DNA of 64,000 nucleotides from JAEDHM01 sp964368645 (lineage in GTDB: Bacteria; Bacillota; Clostridia; Christensenellales; CAG-1252), in the NCBI GenBank assembly GCA_964368645.1, contig CAYJBY010000001.1, positions 1 to 64,000 on the forward strand, in the 5' to 3' direction. Position numbers and translations under genes: made by a program. Below are positions 59,888 to 64,000 of this stretch, in pieces. How positions within the stretch are numbered: position 1 is the stretch's first letter; each line of letters begins with the position of its first letter. The notes beneath the pieces are model-generated. The model saw only the letters and a list, made by a program, of their open reading frames with translations. It did no database searches and was not told the DNA's origin.

Positions 59888-62805
59888 CGGTTATCCGATA
59901 CGTTGACCGTAAAGCTGTCAAAGCAAACGGGTAACGTGCCGTCCGTATAAACCGTAAATCCTCCGCAACTTCCGAAAGGATTGACGCCCTGCGTATCAAC
60001 GGAAGCAGGGAAATAAACCATTAACAGACCGTTGCACCCTTCGAATGCGTTGCCGTCCACAGTCACCGCAGGCGGTACGTCCAAAAATTTCAGCGAGGAG
60101 CAACGGGCAAGGGCTTCGGAACCGATTTTTTCCAGTTCCTTGGGCAGGCTCAATCGTGGTAGTGCCGTACAGCCGTAGAAAACGCGCTTTGGCAAGGTCT
60201 TAAGACTGGGGGAAAGCACCGCTTTGGTAAGAGCGGAACAGCCGAAGAACGCACCCTCGCCCAGTTCCTCTACCGATTTCGGCATAAGTATCTCCGTCAC
60301 GCCGCCGCCCATAAACGCTTCCGCGCCTATTGCGGTAACGGCATAGCTTTCCTCGCCCACGTTCAGGGAGGACGGCATAGCGTAACTGCCCTCTCCCGTA
60401 AACCGTATCAGCGTAGCGGTCTTAAGGTCGGCGTTTAACGCCCATCTGTCGCCTTTTTTGCCTGTAATGTAGCTTAAGCCGTTATCGGCGATTTCATTGT
60501 TTTTGCAATCCCAAATCACAGGACGAACATAATCGTCAAGCTCGTTGGCATTCCAGAATTCCGCCCACCCATCGGGCTTTTTTGCAACTACAGCCTTAAT
60601 AACGGCGGCGTTGCAGTCGGCGAACGCGCCGTCGCCTATAACCTCTACCGAGGCAGGGATATAAACTTCCAGCAGATTGAGCATATTGCGCACCGCGCCC
60701 TCGGCAATTTCCTTTACAGAGGACGGCACGTACAAGGCGGTAACGTGGGCGCCGTTTTCCGCGTCACAGTTAAGCGAAAGCAGTCTGACTACCTTTTCGC
60801 CGCGGTAAGCGGAGGGGATAAACACCTTTTCAAGTTCGCCGTGAAAAGCGGTAATGCCGTAGCCGTCGTCCTGCCGCTCGAAGGTAAACAAGCTTTCAAG
60901 CTCCTGATCGGACAGCTTCGGAGCTACTATTTTCTGGGGCGGAACAGCGGCTTTTTTGATGGTTTTGGATATAATCGCAAGCACGTCGCCTGCCGCTCGG
61001 AAGGTGGATTGATACTGCCCTACGAACTCGTTGTTGATACAGAAGTAAAAACCGTGGAAATCACCGTCCGTTTCCTCCAATATCTCCGCGTTACCGTTAA
61101 GAACCGCATCGATAAAGGACTCTATATCCGCTCTCGCTTCCTCCTCGGTGTCGAATAAGTCGCCCGAAAACAGCAGGCGTTTACGTGCGGAATAATAGTT
61201 GTAGTAGTATCCGTCCTCGTTCTTTTCCAACACAAAACGCGCACCCTCTCCGCTTACGTCCTCAATATCTCTAATATCGGGATCGAAAAACGGATTTTCA
61301 TCGGATACTTCGGCGGTTTCGTCCTCGTCTGCCTCGCTTTGCGGCGGCAATTCGGACGTTATTGACTGTTCTTCAGTGGAATTATCGTTGCCGATACTTG
61401 TTTCTGCAATATTTATGTCAGCATTATTTGTGTCTGCGGTATTAGAGTCTACGGTATTTGCATCAGCGTTATTTGCCGTGTCCGTATTTACGTTGCTTTC
61501 CGTATCAACGGTATCGATAACATCGGCATCTTCAACTATCGCGTTTGCAACGTGGGAGTTAGCCCCGTCCTTTACGTCGGTATCCGCATTGTTAGCGGTT
61601 ACCGTATCGGTCGCATTGTCAATATCCACGTCGTCAAGAGTTGCGGTATCAGCGGTGTTTAACGCTTCGTCCTCTTCCGCTGCGATAGAGGTTCTGCGCT
61701 CCGACCTTACCGCCATTCTCTTAATCGCCTCTTCCAGTGCCTTATCCAAGGCGTTCCGCTCCTGCGTAAAGGAATCGTTGATTACGGGATAATCGTCTGC
61801 GTCCTCTTCCTCGCTTTCCTCTTCCTGCTGTAAAACCTCGACTGCGGTTTCTAAAAAGTCAAAATCAAATTCGTCGGATATATCCGTGTTTTTCCTGTCA
61901 ATAGGCTTATCCTCGCCCTCGTCGGCGTAGAAGAACCCACCCGCGGGTTTGTCCTCGCCCTCGTCTGGAATTATATCGGATATTTCTGTGTTTTCTTCGT
62001 TCGCACCGCACTCTTGGGAATACTGCGCGGTGTCGGCATTATCCGCACTTTCCTCGGCTTGTTCGGGTTCCGCCGTAAGCTCTACTGCTAGGTCGGCTTC
62101 TTCGGTTTGGTCGGTATCTTCCTTTTCTTCGGTGTCGGCGTTAAGCTCCTCGGCTTGGTCGGAATCTTCAAGCTTAAGTTCGTGAGTTTCTTCCGCAATA
62201 TCCGCACTTTCCTCGGCTTGTTCGGGTTCCGCTGTAAGCTCTACTGCTAGGTCGGTATCTTCGTCTTGTTTAACTTCCTGCGCGGACTCCTCTATTAAGT
62301 TGATTTCTTCGGTTTCCTCGGCTTTGTCCTTTTCTTCGGTGTCGACGTTAAGCTCCTCGGCTTGCTCGCTTTCCTCGGCTTGGTCGGTATCTTCAAGCTT
62401 AAGTTCGTGAGTTTCTTCCGCAATATCCGCACTTTCCTCGATTTCAGCGGCAGGAATCTCTGACAGCATACTTTCGTGATTTATAACGGTGCCTTCCTGA
62501 TAAGGTATCACGTTAATGACCGTAGGCTCTACCGTATCCGTCAAAAAATCGGCGTTCAGCACGTTATAGCTTCCGACAAGCTTTTCCTCATCGGTAACGT
62601 CGGGTTCGGGAGTAATCTCGTCTTGCAAACGAAAATCACCGTATTCGTTTTTGATTATCTCGTCCTTAACGACCTCGCTTTCCTTCGCTCCGCTCTCACG
62701 CTCCAACTGTTCCAGTATATACGTCATCGGACAACCGCAAAAAATACACGCCGCCGCCTTGTCGCTGATTTTATTTCCGCACTCCACGCATTTTATCAAT
62801 GCCAT
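59851..62805 (-). CDS. Zinc-ribbon / acidic repeat / DUF1508-like / BspA-LRR protein
   Basis: 984 residues with an AACGGAGGGG ribosome site. Four parts: a zinc ribbon (Cys6, Cys9, Cys20, Cys23); a long acidic low-complexity region (~35-510) rich in E, D, A, T with a repeated block (EESADIAEETHELKLED and AVELTAEPEQAEESAD, each twice); a DUF1508/YegP-like segment (~523-620, FVLEKNEDGYYYNYYSARKRLLFSG and GFYFCINNEFVGQY); and BspA-type leucine-rich repeats (~632-965, for example VTEILMPKSVEELGEGAFFGCSALTKAVL). No signal peptide or membrane helix, so although LRR_5 repeats are often surface located, this one appears cytosolic or exported by an unknown route. Function unknown. Confidence 0.85.
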   Translation of the reverse strand: MALIKCVECGNKISDKAAACIFCGCPMTYILEQLERESGAKESEVVKDEIIKNEYGDFRLQDEITPEPDVTDEEKLVGSYNVLNADFLTDTVEPTVINVIPYQEGTVINHESMLSEIPAAEIEESADIAEETHELKLEDTDQAEESEQAEELNVDTEEKDKAEETEEINLIEESAQEVKQDEDTDLAVELTAEPEQAEESADIAEETHELKLEDSDQAEELNADTEEKEDTDQTEEADLAVELTAEPEQAEESADNADTAQYSQECGANEENTEISDIIPDEGEDKPAGGFFYADEGEDKPIDRKNTDISDEFDFDFLETAVEVLQQEEESEEEDADDYPVINDSFTQERNALDKALEEAIKRMAVRSERRTSIAAEEDEALNTADTATLDDVDIDNATDTVTANNADTDVKDGANSHVANAIVEDADVIDTVDTESNVNTDTANNADANTVDSNTADTNNADINIAETSIGNDNSTEEQSITSELPPQSEADEDETAEVSDENPFFDPDIRDIEDVSGEGARFVLEKNEDGYYYNYYSARKRLLFSGDLFDTEEEARADIESFIDAVLNGNAEILEETDGDFHGFYFCINNEFVGQYQSTFRAAGDVLAIISKTIKKAAVPPQKIVAPKLSDQELESLFTFERQDDGYGITAFHGELEKVFIPSAYRGEKVVRLLSLNCDAENGAHVTALYVPSSVKEIAEGAVRNMLNLLEVYIPASVEVIGDGAFADCNAAVIKAVVAKKPDGWAEFWNANELDDYVRPVIWDCKNNEIADNGLSYITGKKGDRWALNADLKTATLIRFTGEGSYAMPSSLNVGEESYAVTAIGAEAFMGGGVTEILMPKSVEELGEGAFFGCSALTKAVLSPSLKTLPKRVFYGCTALPRLSLPKELEKIGSEALARCSSLKFLDVPPAVTVDGNAFEGCNGLLMVYFPASVDTQGVNPFGSCGGFTVYTDGTLPVCFDSFTVNVSDNRQNWLKAVKPLR

Positions 62806-63092
62806 TACGCGCCCCTCCGTTATTGTTAATTATCCTAAGCCGCCCTCAAGCCGCTGTCTTACCTTGTTTCGTTCTGCCGTCAAACCGTATCCCTGCCAGT
62901 CCGTGCTTGCGTGTCGTCTTGCCCTCTGCTTGCTTGACCGAAGCCCTTGCCGATTTGCGTTTGTTGCTGTTTTTCTTAACGGTAGTCCTTTGCTCCTACG
63001 CACTTTTCCGCGCCGTACCGCGATACCGCTTTTCCTCTGTTTGTCCGCCTTGCCCTACGCAAATGCGATTATTTCTTTTGCAGGTTTCGCCG
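62806..63092. other. Intergenic region, nothing recognised
   Basis: About 290 bp, pyrimidine-rich on the plus strand (CCGT, CTTGC). Frames across it have no ribosome site. No clear hairpin terminator for metH was found. Confidence 0.5.
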
Positions 63093-64000
63093 TTATCTGT
63101 TAAGAGCCTTGTCCAGTACCTTAACGCAACGGTTCGCGTCCTCGGAGTACAACGCCCCGATGCTCTCGGCAAATTCGGGAGTTACCACCGCGCCGCCTAC
63201 CGATACGATAAGCTCGGGATAACGGGTTTTCAGCTCGGCAACGCTTTCCTTCATATTGTCTAAGGTGGTCGTCATAAGCGCGGACAAGCCCACCACCTGC
63301 GGCTTGTATTTTTCCACCGCCGCCACCAGTGCCGCCGTATCCACGCTTTTGCCTAAGTCTATCACCCGATAGCCGTAGTTGCCAAGCACCGCCTTGACAA
63401 TGTTCTTGCCTATGTCGTGCACGTCGCCCTTGACGGTGGCAAGCAAAGTCACTACGCCGTTCTCCGTCTCCCTCATGTAACTGTCCTTAATGTAGGCGAG
63501 CATAGCTTTCGCGCTTTCCGCACCGCCCATAAGCTGAGGCAAAAACGCAACGCCCTTTTCGTATCGGTCGCCTAATTCGTTAAGCCCCTTTATGATATTA
63601 TCCTGAATAATTCGGTTGTAATTGTCCTCGTTGCACAGCCTTTTCACCGCCGCCACGCCCTCGTCGCGCAGTCCTCTTAAAATGCACTCCTCGGGGGTTA
63701 GCTCCGCCAACACCGCTTCGGGAGCCTTGTAGCCTGCGTAACGGGCGATATAGCTTTCGGCTTTTTCGTCCTCGCCGTTAAGCACCGCCAACGCGTAGGG
63801 CAAATCCTCCGCGGCAATCTCCTTCATAGAGGGATTAAGTATCGCCGCCGTCAAGCCCGCCTTCTGCGCCATACCGTAAAAAGCGGAATTAAGCAGTTCC
63901 CTAGCAGGTAAGCCAAAGGATACGTTTGACAGCCCCAACACTGTTTTGAAGCCCCTCTCGGTCAGCTCCTTGACGGTTGCCAGGGTAATCAGTCCGTTGT
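63093..64000 (-). CDS. metH: Cobalamin-dependent methionine synthase, C-terminal part (gene continues past the window)
   Basis: About 302 residues are visible; the frame is open to base 64000, so the 5' part lies beyond the window. The visible start (NGLITLATVKELTERGFKTVLGLSNVSFGLP...) is the end of the methyltetrahydrofolate (pterin) barrel, followed by the cap helices (~IIKGLNELGDRYEKGVAFLPQLMGGAESAKAML) and the B12-binding Rossmann domain with DVHDIGKNI, whose His is the lower cobalt ligand, then SALMTTTLDNMKE and VSVGGAVVTPEFAE. The gene ends after the B12 domain, so the SAM-dependent reactivation domain of E. coli MetH is missing, as in many Clostridia and Thermotoga. Confidence 0.93.
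   Translation of the reverse strand, partial: NGLITLATVKELTERGFKTVLGLSNVSFGLPARELLNSAFYGMAQKAGLTAAILNPSMKEIAAEDLPYALAVLNGEDEKAESYIARYAGYKAPEAVLAELTPEECILRGLRDEGVAAVKRLCNEDNYNRIIQDNIIKGLNELGDRYEKGVAFLPQLMGGAESAKAMLAYIKDSYMRETENGVVTLLATVKGDVHDIGKNIVKAVLGNYGYRVIDLGKSVDTAALVAAVEKYKPQVVGLSALMTTTLDNMKESVAELKTRYPELIVSVGGAVVTPEFAESIGALYSEDANRCVKVLDKALNR

Overview
The window looks like a contig from an uncultivated, anaerobic, spore-forming Firmicutes bacterium (class Clostridia, gut-associated type). The direct signs are a full-length SpoIIE phosphatase, a PerR plus rubrerythrin pair, a trmN6-rsmI pair as in Bacillus/Clostridium, a WYL regulator, two giant Listeria-Bacteroides-repeat (InlB B-repeat) lipoproteins, a BspA-type leucine-rich-repeat protein and a GH27 alpha-galactosidase. 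Most of the window is of moderate GC, whereas the first ~0.9 kb is visibly AT-richer. A run of exactly 100 N (24769-24868) marks a scaffold join inside an 11-bp tandem repeat. I saw no rRNA, tRNA, CRISPR array, transposase or prophage module.

Layout. 1-882 (+): the tail of a partial gene and two small membrane/exported proteins of unknown family. 866-4413 (-): an HAD phosphatase translationally coupled (ATGA overlap) to a TIR-NACHT/STAND-TPR protein, a probable anti-phage or innate-immunity-type module and the best candidate for an undescribed system here. 5261-7303 (-): a DUF6273 protein and a tandem-DUF1508 protein. 7559-9370 (+): a YfcC-family carrier. 9522-13251: an anchored unknown protein, dispersed repeats, a WYL regulator with a palindromic operator candidate, and a multi-pass membrane protein. 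13525-21420 (+): a myo-inositol catabolic locus (GPH symporter, iolB, iolD, then iolE, iolG and a P-loop sugar/nucleoside-kinase-like protein) split by about 0.5 kb of degenerate repeats. 21766-28768: an aldo/keto reductase with ferredoxin domain (-), PerR-rubrerythrin (+), two FAD oxidoreductases (-) and an alpha/beta hydrolase (-). 28866-30217 (-): a small protein and a CvpA-like protein, both apparently leaderless. 30594-35055 (+): MMPL transporter, trmN6, rsmI. 35407-45565 (+): a small membrane protein and two InlB-repeat lipoproteins. 45847-48132 (+): spoIIE. 48162-57285: an ECF S component behind a hairpin-rich leader, a MerR regulator with a textbook 19-bp-spaced promoter, an FMN reductase, a MATE exporter, a flavin reductase with a PCP_red-like tail, an anchored unknown protein and a GH27 enzyme. 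57669-64000: deoC (-), a superinfection-immunity-like small protein and VanW protein (+), a zinc-ribbon/DUF1508/LRR protein (-) and the 3' part of metH (-).

Two properties recur. Many intergenic regions hold short, locus-specific degenerate tandem repeats (units about 11-40 bp). Several genes have a sigma-A type -10 box only 6-9 nt from the start codon and no Shine-Dalgarno sequence, which suggests leaderless mRNAs. Function calls come from motif recognition by eye; no database search was run.
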